Assembly: GCA_038236965.1 (NCBI GenBank)
Contig: JBBRZF010000003.1
Location: forward strand, 1-48,876
Length of the DNA: 48,876 nt
From: JBBRZF01 sp038236965
GTDB taxonomy: Bacteria > Acidobacteriota > Terriglobia > Terriglobales > Acidobacteriaceae
Direction of reading: 5' to 3'
A program made the position numbers and the translations under genes. Below, one piece after another: positions 39,535 through 47,532 of the stretch (the stretch's first letter is position 1; each line of letters opens with the position of its first letter). The notes under the pieces were generated by a model. It was not told the DNA's origin. It saw only the letters and a list, made by a program, of their open reading frames with translations, and did not search any database.

Positions 39535-39731
39535 ATTGTCTCCTTCTCTCGTTTGGTAGAGAGACCCTTTCCGGGTATCTCCAGTTATAGGCGGCAGATA
39601 AACCGATTGCTGGTCAATACTGCTCAGAGTTGCCGAATAGTGAGGACTAACGGGCATGCGGCCAAGGCAAAGAAAGAGCGAACCCACCATGTGGACTCGC
39701 TCTTACCTTACGTCTGTGTTCACCTTAGGAG

Positions 39732-41321
39732 TTAATTTTCCGCGCTAACGCCGACTGGGTGCCCGATAGCTTCGCCGGATACGACCAGTTCTACCCTGCG
39801 GTTCTGCTGACGTCCGGAGGAGTTATCGTTGGAAGAAACCGGCAGCGTCTCGCCATATCCGACGGAGCTGACCGAATCCCTGGCGACGCCTTGCTGCACA
39901 AGGTAATCGCGCACGGAACTGGCGCGGTTTTCGGAAAGTTTCTGATTCATCGCGTCGCTGCCTACATTATCCGTGTAACCGCCAACGGCGATGTTGAGTC
40001 CAGGATATGCGAGCAGGATGCCGGCAACTTTCGCCAGTTTTTCTCGCGCTCCCGGCTTTAGAGAATATTTTCCGGTATCGAACAACACATCGGACATGCT
40101 GACGATAAGGCCGCGTGCGCTATCGCGAGTCTGAAGGATCTTGTTCAGTTGCTCCGACAGACGGATGCGCATGGCCTGTTTATCAGCTTCCGCCTTATCT
40201 GCGGACTGCTGCGCGCCGAGCGCTGCCAGTCTGGCTCTTTCGGTCTCTGCTTGCGCTGCGGACAGAGCGCTGGCGGAAGCGGCTTGGCTGTCGGCCATAT
40301 CGGACTTGGCCTTGGCGGCGGCCGCAGCGGCATCGATCTCTGCCTGTGTTTTCGCGGCTTCCGCTCGGGCTGCCTCATCCTGCGCCAATTCTTTCTGTCT
40401 TATGGCGCGGTCAGTCTGGCGTTGCGATTGTGCCTGGGCATCTACTGCACCCTGACGTTCGTTGGCCAGACGTTCTTCGTCGATCTTGGTGACCGCAATG
40501 GCGCGCGCGTCTTCCGCCGTTTGCACGACCTCGCGAGCGACCGCAATAAGCGGCTTCCTATCGATGTTCTTTCTCGTCGCGTAGCCATCCGCGGTGTTCA
40601 TCAACTGAACCGCGCGCTGATAGCTGGCGCTGGCATACTTCTCTGCGCCTTCCGATTCCGCGATGCGCAACGCATTGCGCGCTTCAAAGAATTCCAACGG
40701 CAGTTTGGCATTCAGGATCACGGGGTCGAATTTGTATCCAGTAGGGATATAACCGCCGCGCTCCATTAGTTCGTACTTGGCGCTCACGGTTTCCGTAGCG
40801 CCCTTCGTGTCTTCGCGTACCACATTTTCAATGACGACGACATTGCTCGGCTGGCGCACAGCGTAATACGGCTCGGCTGTCACGATCAGAGCGAAGGCCT
40901 GCAGATCGGTGGTCACGTCGACCTTGGCGCGATGGTTGTCGCCGACCAATATTTCTCCCAGATTGACGGCGCGGCCTTCCGGCGAGATCGCCCACATGAC
41001 ATAGGTCAGATATTCGTTGCCGAATTTCTTCGGGCTTTCCAGTCCAGCGTACTCAACTTCGATTTCGATGTAGCCCTTCTTGCTCTCGACCTTTGCTTCC
41101 CCTCGCGCACCCGGCATCAGGTCGGTACCTGCGAAGTCGAGTTTGGTGGCTCCGCTGCGGTGCTTGTAATTGATGGCTCGAATGCTCCGACTCGTCACGT
41201 TTACGCGGAATACCGGCGTGGGACTTAGCGGCTCTACGGCCATACTGGATTGAGAATTGGTCTGAGCGAATGCGCTCACAACGAGGAGGAAACCGACGGA
41301 CAGCAGTTGTGTGATTTTCAA
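39732..41321 (-). CDS. OmpA-family outer membrane protein with Ala-rich coiled coil
   Basis: About 529 aa. A TTG at 41321 is preferred (GGAG five bases upstream; signal MKITQLLSVGFLLVVSAFAQ when read as Met). A beta-rich N-terminal domain (about 20-210) is followed by a helical, Ala/Gln/Glu-rich stretch (about 210-400) and the OmpA peptidoglycan-binding domain at the end: DVLFDTGKYSLKPGAREKLA, VGGYTDNVGSDAMNQKLSENRA, VGYGETLPVSSNDNSSGRQQNRRVELVV (the last with its Arg pair). It tethers the outer membrane to the wall. It diverges from the repeat protein at 41965 across 640 nt, of which 41355-41747 shows no gene. Confidence 0.9.
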   Translation of the reverse strand: MKITQLLSVGFLLVVSAFAQTNSQSSMAVEPLSPTPVFRVNVTSRSIRAINYKHRSGATKLDFAGTDLMPGARGEAKVESKKGYIEIEVEYAGLESPKKFGNEYLTYVMWAISPEGRAVNLGEILVGDNHRAKVDVTTDLQAFALIVTAEPYYAVRQPSNVVVIENVVREDTKGATETVSAKYELMERGGYIPTGYKFDPVILNAKLPLEFFEARNALRIAESEGAEKYASASYQRAVQLMNTADGYATRKNIDRKPLIAVAREVVQTAEDARAIAVTKIDEERLANERQGAVDAQAQSQRQTDRAIRQKELAQDEAARAEAAKTQAEIDAAAAAAKAKSDMADSQAASASALSAAQAETERARLAALGAQQSADKAEADKQAMRIRLSEQLNKILQTRDSARGLIVSMSDVLFDTGKYSLKPGAREKLAKVAGILLAYPGLNIAVGGYTDNVGSDAMNQKLSENRASSVRDYLVQQGVARDSVSSVGYGETLPVSSNDNSSGRQQNRRVELVVSGEAIGHPVGVSAEN

Positions 41322-41747
41322 AGTGTCTCCAGCGATCTTGTGTTCGTGCGTCAAAGTTTCTTAGTGATGTTCCTGAACGGAACAACCGAATCTTGTCGTT
41401 CGAAGGATCTTGCGGCGGATAAACCACCGACATGAGAGGCCAACAAAGTAGTGCTTACATCTCTCCCTTGCCTCATTCAGCAACTCAAAGGATGACAGGG
41501 ACAGAATCGCGCGTCTGAGCAAGAATGCTCACTTCAGAGACAAACCTACATTAGGCACCCGATGACCCGGGCGCGAACGATTAAATTTTTAGATGGAACG
41601 CGCACGAAACCCACTGGTGAGGCGGACAAAGGCAACCGCTTTCGGGCCGAATCTGAGGGCAGGAGGTTTTTTCCAATGTGAGCAGTTGTGACCAGACCCG
41701 CTGCTCCGTCGCTTGTAAGGTGGAGTCAGATGGAAGAGACCTCGGCA

Positions 41748-41909
41748 ATGAAGCGTGCAACACAGTATGGGTCTGCAATCGTTCTTTGCATGCTGATGAT
41801 GCCAGCAATGGCGCCCTCAGATTGCCGTTGCGCTTCGCGAGTCCCGGAGGAAGGTTGGAGTTCGAGCGGCGGTAATAGCCAACGATGCTGTCGCGGTCGC
41901 GCGAACTGA
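41748..41909 (+). CDS. Small secreted Cys-rich peptide, tentative
   Basis: 53 aa from ATG 41748 with GGAAGAG about ten bases upstream. It starts MKRATQYGSAIVLCMLMMPA, a plausible signal peptide. The mature part is short with DCRCAS and QRCCRGR motifs (four cysteines). No family known. It lies 55 nt ahead of the repeat protein on the same strand. The coding case is moderate: good start and signal, but the composition downstream is odd. Confidence 0.4.
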   Translation: MKRATQYGSAIVLCMLMMPAMAPSDCRCASRVPEEGWSSSGGNSQRCCRGRAN

Positions 41910-41964
41910 AGATCAACCGCTAAGTTCGATTCAAAGTTCCTAAAGTTTTGACAGGAGATCCACC

Positions 41965-43824
41965 TTGAGAAAATTGTGCATCGCTTTACTGCTAACGTGC
42001 CTGATCGCGATCACCTCGTTCGCAGCACCGATCACCACATGGGAGATCGTCCGCGCCGATTACGGCTCGGGTAACCGCTGGGTTGACGTGACCGACCGCG
42101 TACGTTCGCTCGTGCAGGACAACTCTCTGAACTTCCGCGTAGATGCCAACACTCTTGGCGCCAGTGAACGCCAGGGACGCAATCGCACTTTGCGCCTTCT
42201 GTTGAAAGGCCGCGATGGAAGCACTCAACAGATGACCTTCCGGGAAAGCCAGCAGGTCAACCTGCAGGTTTACAACGCGTACCAAGGAAGTTTGCGCGTC
42301 ACGCGGGCCATATACGGCACCGATGACCGCAATACGGATGTGACGTCGCGCCTGAACTCTATGCTGCAGAACAACCAGATCAACATCCTGGTCACGAACC
42401 AGAGCATGGGCGGCGATCCGGCCCCGAACCAGCGAAAGACGCTTACTGTTGAGTACATGATGAACGGCCGCAACGAACGCGCCACCGTTCGTGAAAACGA
42501 AACGTTGAACCTTACGAGCGGCTACCCAACCGAAAACACTCTGCAGATCAGCCGCGCCACTTACGGCTCGGGAAACCGCACCTCCGATGTCACCTCGCGC
42601 CTGAACTCGCAGGTACGCGGCGATCACCTCAATCTGCTCGTGAACAACGACACCATGGGCGGCGACCCGGCCCCGAACCAGCGGAAGACGCTCACTGTGG
42701 AGTACATGATGAACGGCCGCAACGAACGCGCCACGGTTCGCGAAAACGAAACATTAAACCTGACGAGCGGCTACCCAACTCAAAACACTCTGCAGATCAA
42801 CCGCGCCACTTACGGATCGGGATACCGAACCTCTGACGTCACCTCTCGCCTCAACTCACAGATACGCGACGATCAACTCAATCTCCAGGTGAACAACGAC
42901 ACCATGGGCGGCGACCCGGCCCCGAATGAGGCCAAGACATTGACGGTGCAATATGCAATGAACGGTCAGAACAATCAGGTGGTTGTTCGCGAAGGCGATC
43001 CGCTTCGTCTGCCCTACGGCAATGGATACCTCAGCAACGACAACAACAACTACGGCAACAACGACAACGCGCAATTGACGCAGCGGGTTGTCTGCGAGTC
43101 TCTACAGTCGGATAGCAATCGTCGCAAGTATTGCGCAGCGAACACCAGTGGCGGGGTTCGCCTCAGCCGCACACTAGGCGACTCGCAATGCACCGAGGGT
43201 TCAACCTGGGGGTATGACAACGGTGGCGTGTGGGTCGATCGCGGTTGCCGCGGTGAATTCGAGATGCGCGGCAACCGCCGCCGCTCCAGCATCACCGGCG
43301 GCACAACGATTGCGACGGGGACCGTGGTCTCCGTCCGTACCAACGAAGTGATCGATTCCAAGAATGCGACGGAAGGCCAATCGTTCTCCGGCACTATCGC
43401 CACTGATCTGCTGGACAACACAGGCGCGGTGCTGATTCCCCGCGGCTCGGATGTCGAATTGGTGATCCGTGGTTCGAACGGCGGAGGCATGACTTCGGCC
43501 TCCGAACTTGTTCTTGATATGAACTCGGTCACAGTTGACGGATCGAAGTACTACATCAGCACTGAGGACTTGCAGCAGCAGGGCGGCGAAGGTGTAGGCG
43601 CGAACAAGAAGACGGGCATCATGGTGGGTGGCGGCGCCGGATTGGGAACCCTTATCGGCGCCCTCGTCGGCGGCGCGAAAGGTGCGGCCATCGGAGCCGT
43701 CATTGGAGCCGGTGCAGGCCTTGGAACCGAAGTACTCACCAAGGGGAAACAGGTACGCGTTCCTTCTGAGACCGTCCTTAACTTCAGACTCGATCGGGAC
43801 CTGCGATTACAGACACGACGTTAG
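41965..43824 (+). CDS. Secreted four-repeat DUF3395-like / DUF3011 / glycine-zipper protein
   Basis: 619 aa from a TTG at 41965 with AGGAGA seven bases upstream. The signal peptide is MRKLCIALLLTCLIAITSFA. Four tandem units of about 83 residues follow (one divergent, three close; 42039-43035), each with YGSGNRxxDVTSRLNS, MGGDPAPNQRKTLTVEY and a REN-ETLNL end, like DUF3395. Next comes a DUF3011 lectin-like module (CESLQSDSNRRKYCAAN ... WVDRGCRGEFEM, four Cys), then a beta domain (GTVVSVRTNEVIDSKNATEG) and a glycine zipper (GAGLGTLIGALVGGAKGA) that may insert in a membrane. Surface or periplasmic; exact role unknown. Confidence 0.8.
   Translation: MRKLCIALLLTCLIAITSFAAPITTWEIVRADYGSGNRWVDVTDRVRSLVQDNSLNFRVDANTLGASERQGRNRTLRLLLKGRDGSTQQMTFRESQQVNLQVYNAYQGSLRVTRAIYGTDDRNTDVTSRLNSMLQNNQINILVTNQSMGGDPAPNQRKTLTVEYMMNGRNERATVRENETLNLTSGYPTENTLQISRATYGSGNRTSDVTSRLNSQVRGDHLNLLVNNDTMGGDPAPNQRKTLTVEYMMNGRNERATVRENETLNLTSGYPTQNTLQINRATYGSGYRTSDVTSRLNSQIRDDQLNLQVNNDTMGGDPAPNEAKTLTVQYAMNGQNNQVVVREGDPLRLPYGNGYLSNDNNNYGNNDNAQLTQRVVCESLQSDSNRRKYCAANTSGGVRLSRTLGDSQCTEGSTWGYDNGGVWVDRGCRGEFEMRGNRRRSSITGGTTIATGTVVSVRTNEVIDSKNATEGQSFSGTIATDLLDNTGAVLIPRGSDVELVIRGSNGGGMTSASELVLDMNSVTVDGSKYYISTEDLQQQGGEGVGANKKTGIMVGGGAGLGTLIGALVGGAKGAAIGAVIGAGAGLGTEVLTKGKQVRVPSETVLNFRLDRDLRLQTRR
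42292..43035 (+). repeat. Three 249-bp tandem repeats inside the DUF3395-like protein gene
   Basis: Units start at 42292, 42541 and 42790. Units 1 and 2 are nearly identical over their second halves (GGCGGCGA...CCGGCCCCGAACCAGCG onward), and unit 3 is more diverged at its end. The high DNA identity shows recent duplication or gene conversion, and copy number could vary between strains. A fourth, old copy precedes them at about 42039-42291. Confidence 0.8.
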
Positions 43825-43913
43825 TCGTGACTCAATCAAGTCTTTTGATTGATCAACAGCAACGCTGCGATTCAACAGCAGCCAAACGTGATCTCAGCCT
43901 GGAGGCTGGAACA

Positions 43914-44606
43914 ATGAAAAAATTCCTCTTACTTTCGCTGGTAGTTTGTATGGGCACTTTGTCGTGGGCAGATGGACACAAGGATTCGGTCGATCGCCTG
44001 AACAATGCTGCTCAAGTGCTGCACGAGCTTATGGCTACGCCCGACAAGGGCATTCCGCAAGAAGTATTCGACAACGCTAAATGCATCGCCGTAGTGCCGA
44101 AAATGGTAAAAGCGGCATTCGTCTTCGGCGGGAAACACGGACGCGGCGTCGCCACCTGCCGTACGGCGACTGGCTGGAGCGCTCCGGCATTCATCTCCGT
44201 CGGTGGTGGTAGCTGGGGCCTGCAGATCGGTGCCGAAAGCATTGATCTAGTTATGACCGTGATGAACGAACAGGGCATGCAGCGCATGTTGTCCAACAAG
44301 TTCCAGGTTGGCGGAGACGCCGCCGCCGTCGCCGGTCCGGTTGGCCGTCACGCATCAGCAGGCACCGATTGGAAGGCCGATAGCCAGATTCTGACATATT
44401 CGCGCGCAAAGGGCATCTTCGCCGGAATCTCCCTTACGGGCGCCGTCGTGCAACAGGACGACGACTCCACTCGCGACTTCTATCGCAAAATGATCAGCCA
44501 GAAAAGCATTCTGAGCGGTTCGGTACGAACTCCCTCAGCAGCAAGTTCGTTCTTGTCTGCCGTCCATAAAGGCAGCGCGCAGTCTCGCGGGGCGGAGAAG
44601 AATTAA
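43914..44606 (+). CDS. SYLF/Ysc84-domain lipid-binding protein, secreted
   Basis: 230 aa from ATG 43914 (GGAGG upstream). The signal peptide is MKKFLLLSLVVCMGTLSWA. The SYLF domain fills the rest: ELMATPDKGIPQEVFDNAKCIAVVP, KAAFVFGGKHGRGVATCRT, GWSAPAFISVGGGSWGLQIG, LVMTVMNEQGMQRMLSNKFQ, GGDAAAVAGPVGRHASAGTD and YSRAKGIFAGISLTGAV. The family binds phosphoinositides in eukaryotes; bacterial members are periplasmic with unclear function. It follows the DUF3395-like gene by 89 nt on the same strand. Confidence 0.9.
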   Translation: MKKFLLLSLVVCMGTLSWADGHKDSVDRLNNAAQVLHELMATPDKGIPQEVFDNAKCIAVVPKMVKAAFVFGGKHGRGVATCRTATGWSAPAFISVGGGSWGLQIGAESIDLVMTVMNEQGMQRMLSNKFQVGGDAAAVAGPVGRHASAGTDWKADSQILTYSRAKGIFAGISLTGAVVQQDDDSTRDFYRKMISQKSILSGSVRTPSAASSFLSAVHKGSAQSRGAEKN

Positions 44607-44718
44607 TCTGTCCGACTGATTTCTCCGGCCGGCGTTGCTCGGTGTCCTTGTTAGAAAAGGCCCTGCCACGCCGGTTCATTTTTTCTTTGGATCCAATCCA
44701 GCAAGGGGAGGATTAGCC

Positions 44719-44862
44719 ATGCTTTGGACTATTGTTGCGATACTTCTGATCCTGTGGCTTCTCGGTTTCAGCCTGCACATCGCTGGCGGCTTGATACACA
44801 TCCTGCTCGTCGTCTGCCTTGTTGTAATCATCATCAGACTTATAACCGGGGGGCGTCTGTAG
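44719..44862 (+). CDS. Lmo0937-type 47-aa membrane protein
   Basis: It starts MLWTIVAILLILWLLGFSLH, with AGGGGAGG eight bases upstream. It has two hydrophobic helices around a GGLIH turn and ends IIIRLITGGRL, the usual pattern of the Lmo0937 family, which is widespread and induced by stress in several bacteria. Role unknown. Confidence 0.75.
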   Translation: MLWTIVAILLILWLLGFSLHIAGGLIHILLVVCLVVIIIRLITGGRL

Positions 44863-44944
44863 CGAGCACTGTCGAGTCGGCGACTTGGCTGCTGGATACT
44901 GCCATCGGCCAGGCGACGATCATCACCGAAAAAGGAGTTTAGAA

Positions 44945-45169
44945 ATGAAGCTATTGTTTGGGATAGGAATCGCAATCCTTGGACTGGGTATTCTGTCGCT
45001 TTTTGTGCCAATACCTCACACCGAGCGCAGTGGATTCAAGGCCGGAGGCGTGTCCATGGGAATTCAAACGCAACACAGCGAAAAGGTTTCGCCCATCATC
45101 AGCGGGACACTGATGATCGTCGGGGCGGGTATGATGATCGCAGGGCGTTCAGCTTCACGAGCTGCGTAA
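44945..45169 (+). CDS. Small two-helix membrane protein, DUF3185-like
   Basis: 74 aa from ATG 44945 with a strong AAAGGAG site. A first helix (FGIGIAILGLGILSLFVPIP) is followed by a polar stretch GGVSMGIQTQHSEKVSPIIS and a second helix (GTLMIVGAGMMIAG). The pattern resembles DUF3185, but the match is by eye only. It lies 82 nt after the Lmo0937-type gene, possibly in one unit with it. Confidence 0.65.
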   Translation: MKLLFGIGIAILGLGILSLFVPIPHTERSGFKAGGVSMGIQTQHSEKVSPIISGTLMIVGAGMMIAGRSASRAA

Positions 45170-45225
45170 TTTCTACCTAAGGGCTCGAAGAATAAGAGAC
45201 TTCGAGGTATTCCGGAACAGTAGGT

Positions 45226-45231
45226 TATAAT
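45226..45231 (+). promoter_or_regulatory. -10 box (TATAAT) upstream of the Crp/Fnr gene
   Basis: TATAAT lies 36 nt before the TTG at 45267. A TTCGAG sequence at 45201-45206 could act as a poor -35 with a 19-nt spacer. Confidence 0.45.
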
Positions 45232-45266
45232 TTCTCGAACTCGGAAAGAACGCGCACGGCTCCGGG

Positions 45267-46049
45267 TTGGAGACGCGCTTGGCCACCAGTGCTACTGAAG
45301 GACCGAAAAAGCTGCGGAAACGCGCCCCGAAACGGAGTGCGTCCGCGAACTCGAGTTCAATCAGGAGTTTGATTGCCACGATAGAGGAGACGAACGGTTC
45401 GCATGCGGCAACCACGTTCGATCCCCGTGCGATGCTGACAAAACTGACCGCAGGAAAGACCAGTCGGATTTGTCAGGTCGATGACTCCATCTTTTCGCAA
45501 GGTGACGTTGCGGATGCGGTGTTCTACGTACAATCTGGCAGAGTTAAACTCACCGTCGTTTCTAAAGCCGGCAAGGAAGCAGTCGTAGCAATCCTGCTGA
45601 AGGACAGTTTTTTTGGCGAAGGCTGTCTTGCCGGTCAGCCCTTGCGCATGTCCTCGGCAAGTGCCGAGCAGGCTGGCACCGTCATCCGGGTCGAAAAGCC
45701 CGTCATGCTGAAACTGCTTCACGACGATCCGGAATTCGCGGCACGCTTTCTCACTTACCTGTTGGCACGCAATATCCGCATGGAAGCGGACTTGGTCGAT
45801 CACCTCTTTAATTCCAGTGAAAAACGACTTGCGCGGTTGTTGCTTCTTCTTGCCAACTTCGGTCAGGAATCGAAGCCAATCCCCGTCCTCGCAAAAGTCA
45901 GCCAAGAGACTCTTGCGGAAATGATCGGAACCACGCGCTCCCGCGTGAGTTACTTCCTCAACCGCTTCAGGGAACTCGGCTTCATCAACTACGACGGCGA
46001 CGGCATGCAGATCAACAGCACGCTGGTAAATGTAGTGCTGCTCGACTAG
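45267..46049 (+). CDS. Crp/Fnr-family transcriptional regulator
   Basis: Up to 260 aa from TTG 45267 (GGAAAGAA upstream); Met56 at 45432 is an alternative, since the first ~50 residues are a basic, low-complexity extension. The cyclic-nucleotide-type beta-roll spans about 65-180 (IFSQGDVADAVFYVQSGRVK, GKEAVVAILLKDSFFGEGCL). The helix-turn-helix is VSQETLAEMIGTTRSRVSYFLNRFRELGFI near 210-240. No Fnr-type N-terminal cysteine cluster is seen, so it is not an Fnr oxygen sensor; the ligand is unknown. It is followed by a terminator. Confidence 0.88.
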   Translation: METRLATSATEGPKKLRKRAPKRSASANSSSIRSLIATIEETNGSHAATTFDPRAMLTKLTAGKTSRICQVDDSIFSQGDVADAVFYVQSGRVKLTVVSKAGKEAVVAILLKDSFFGEGCLAGQPLRMSSASAEQAGTVIRVEKPVMLKLLHDDPEFAARFLTYLLARNIRMEADLVDHLFNSSEKRLARLLLLLANFGQESKPIPVLAKVSQETLAEMIGTTRSRVSYFLNRFRELGFINYDGDGMQINSTLVNVVLLD

Positions 46050-46085
46050 CGTTCCATTCCATTAACCCTGGAGCATATGTAGCAA

Positions 46086-46105
46086 AGACGGCCAGTTGGC
46101 CGTCT
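46086..46105. terminator. Rho-independent terminator between convergent genes
   Basis: AGACGGCC (46086-46093) pairs with GGCCGTCT (46098-46105) around AGTT, and CTTATTGT follows. It ends the Crp/Fnr transcript and can also stop the minus-strand redox operon whose last stop codon is at 46147. Confidence 0.8.
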
Positions 46106-46146
46106 CTTATTGTGCGCTCAAGGCAGTAAAGGGCGCGTCGAGGCTT

Positions 46147-46383
46147 CTATTCTGCATTTTCCTTTTCCGCTTCCTGGTCGAAGCGAAAGACATACCTGAG
46201 CAGCCCGGCGTTGATGGCCAGAAGAATGGTCGATCCCAAGGCTGCGGGTATCAAAGTTCGTGTCTGGTGACTCAGCAGGGCTTCCATTGATACCGTGAGC
46301 AACCAGAGTTGAAGCACGACCGCACTTGCCACCAGAATGAGGATAGCCGTGAACAGCGTAGTGCCTTGGCTGCGGATACTCAT
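46147..46383 (-). CDS. Small membrane protein of the redox operon (DUF6755-like)
   Basis: 78 aa with two helices: TTLFTAILILVASAVVLQLW and IPAALGSTILLAINAGLLRY, then a charged tail FRFDQEAEKENAE. It starts one base after the Rieske stop, so it is the last gene of the operon. I recall DUF6755 proteins next to Rieske/Mo-enzyme genes; the match is tentative. Probably a small membrane anchor or assembly subunit of the complex. Confidence 0.65.
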   Translation of the reverse strand: MSIRSQGTTLFTAILILVASAVVLQLWLLTVSMEALLSHQTRTLIPAALGSTILLAINAGLLRYVFRFDQEAEKENAE

Positions 46384-46384
46384 A

Positions 46385-46909
46385 CTAGGCCTCCCTGGAA
46401 ATGGCGATCAGTTGGTCGCCGCGTTTTACGACATTCACCTTGGGGAGCGGTCGGATGGGCGGACCTGCCGTAGGGCGGCCTCCATCGATTTCGAACATTC
46501 CCTTGTGGCAGGGACAGACGAGCGCGTTCTCCTTGTTGTCGTATACGACGGCGCACGAGAGATGTGTGCAGACTTGCGAGTAGGCGACGATTTTCCCTTC
46601 CGCCGTTTGCACTGCGATGCAGGGATCCTGGTCGGTCGGATAACGAAAGAGAATCGATCCCGTTTGTTGAAGCTTCGCGGCAGAGCCAACCACTCGCTGT
46701 TCACTGGAACCGCGGCGAAGCAAACCGCTGGCAAAAGCAGTCGCCCAGTTTGCCACTGCGAGCAGCAGAGATCCCAAGGTAAGGAATTTCACCATCTCGC
46801 GACGGCTTACGTAGTGATCGCCTTCCCATTCAATGGGGAAATCTTTACGCCATTTGGAAGTCTTGCTCTTCTCCGAGCAAAGCTTGCACTCGTTCACATC
46901 CTCATTCAT
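46385..46909 (-). CDS. Rieske [2Fe-2S] protein, membrane anchored
   Basis: 174 aa. Cluster ligands are Cys114 and His116 (CTHLSC) and Cys132 and His135 (CPCHKG), with Cys119/Cys134 placed to form the stabilising disulfide. A membrane segment is at about 41-62 (KFLTLGSLLLAVANWATAFA), preceded by SRREMVKFL, a Tat-like twin-Arg motif. An N-terminal cytoplasmic piece has an extra CKLC (Cys8, Cys11). ATG 46909 overlaps the ferredoxin stop. It probably relays electrons between the quinone pool or a periplasmic carrier and the Fe-S/Mo subunits. Confidence 0.92.
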   Translation of the reverse strand: MNEDVNECKLCSEKSKTSKWRKDFPIEWEGDHYVSRREMVKFLTLGSLLLAVANWATAFASGLLRRGSSEQRVVGSAAKLQQTGSILFRYPTDQDPCIAVQTAEGKIVAYSQVCTHLSCAVVYDNKENALVCPCHKGMFEIDGGRPTAGPPIRPLPKVNVVKRGDQLIAISREA

Positions 46910-47532
46910 TGCCCGTCCTCCAACATGAGCGCGACATCGTATGGATCATCTGGTAACGGCGACGGAGTGCCGGCAATCTGCACCAGGTCCACATTCACGC
47001 GTTCGACTTCTCGCGGCACCATTACATAGACTTTCGTCTTCACAACCTCTTCACCGAACTTCCAGGTGTTGATGGGGATGCCGCGGCGGTTGCGCTGAAT
47101 CTCTTCCATCGTCGTGTACTTGAGCGCGCCGGACGGGCAGACTGTTGCGCACATAGGTCCTTTGCCAACGCTGGTGCGGTCGTAACACATATCGCACTTC
47201 ATCATCTGATCGATCTCGGCATCGTACTTCGGTACGCCGAACGGACAGGAGACAACGCAGTTGGAGCAACCGATACAGCGCGGCTTGAGTGAACTCTGCA
47301 CCACGCCGTCGGGAGTCTTCTTGATGGCATCAGCCGGGCAGACGAGGGCGCAGATGGGATCTTCGCAATGCATACAAACCTGAGGGGCCGTCTGCACACT
47401 ATCGCTACGCTGGATGGTTTCCAGGTGAATCATGCTTACGCCGCGATGCGTGTCGCACTCGGCGCAGGCCTGCAGACAAGCCTGGCATCCGATGCAGCGC
47501 GAATAGTCGATAAAGAACGCCATCTCGCTCAA
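46906..47532 (-). CDS. Four-cluster 4Fe-4S ferredoxin subunit (DmsB/NrfC/FdhB type)
   Basis: 208 aa, with sixteen Cys in four groups for four [4Fe-4S] clusters: Cys13/16/19/23, 53/56/61/65, 86/89/92/96 and 113/116/128/132. The start is a TTG at 47532 with a perfect GGAGG six bases away, overlapping the TGA of the Mo subunit; ATG 47523 is an alternative. No signal peptide. The electron-transfer subunit between the molybdopterin enzyme and the Rieske protein, as in complex iron-sulfur molybdoenzymes. Confidence 0.92.
   Translation of the reverse strand: MSEMAFFIDYSRCIGCQACLQACAECDTHRGVSMIHLETIQRSDSVQTAPQVCMHCEDPICALVCPADAIKKTPDGVVQSSLKPRCIGCSNCVVSCPFGVPKYDAEIDQMMKCDMCYDRTSVGKGPMCATVCPSGALKYTTMEEIQRNRRGIPINTWKFGEEVVKTKVYVMVPREVERVNVDLVQIAGTPSPLPDDPYDVALMLEDGQ

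Noticed and set aside
41581..41916. 111-codon minus-strand frame in the gap before the repeat protein
   Set aside because: No ribosome site, mixed composition and no recognisable domain.
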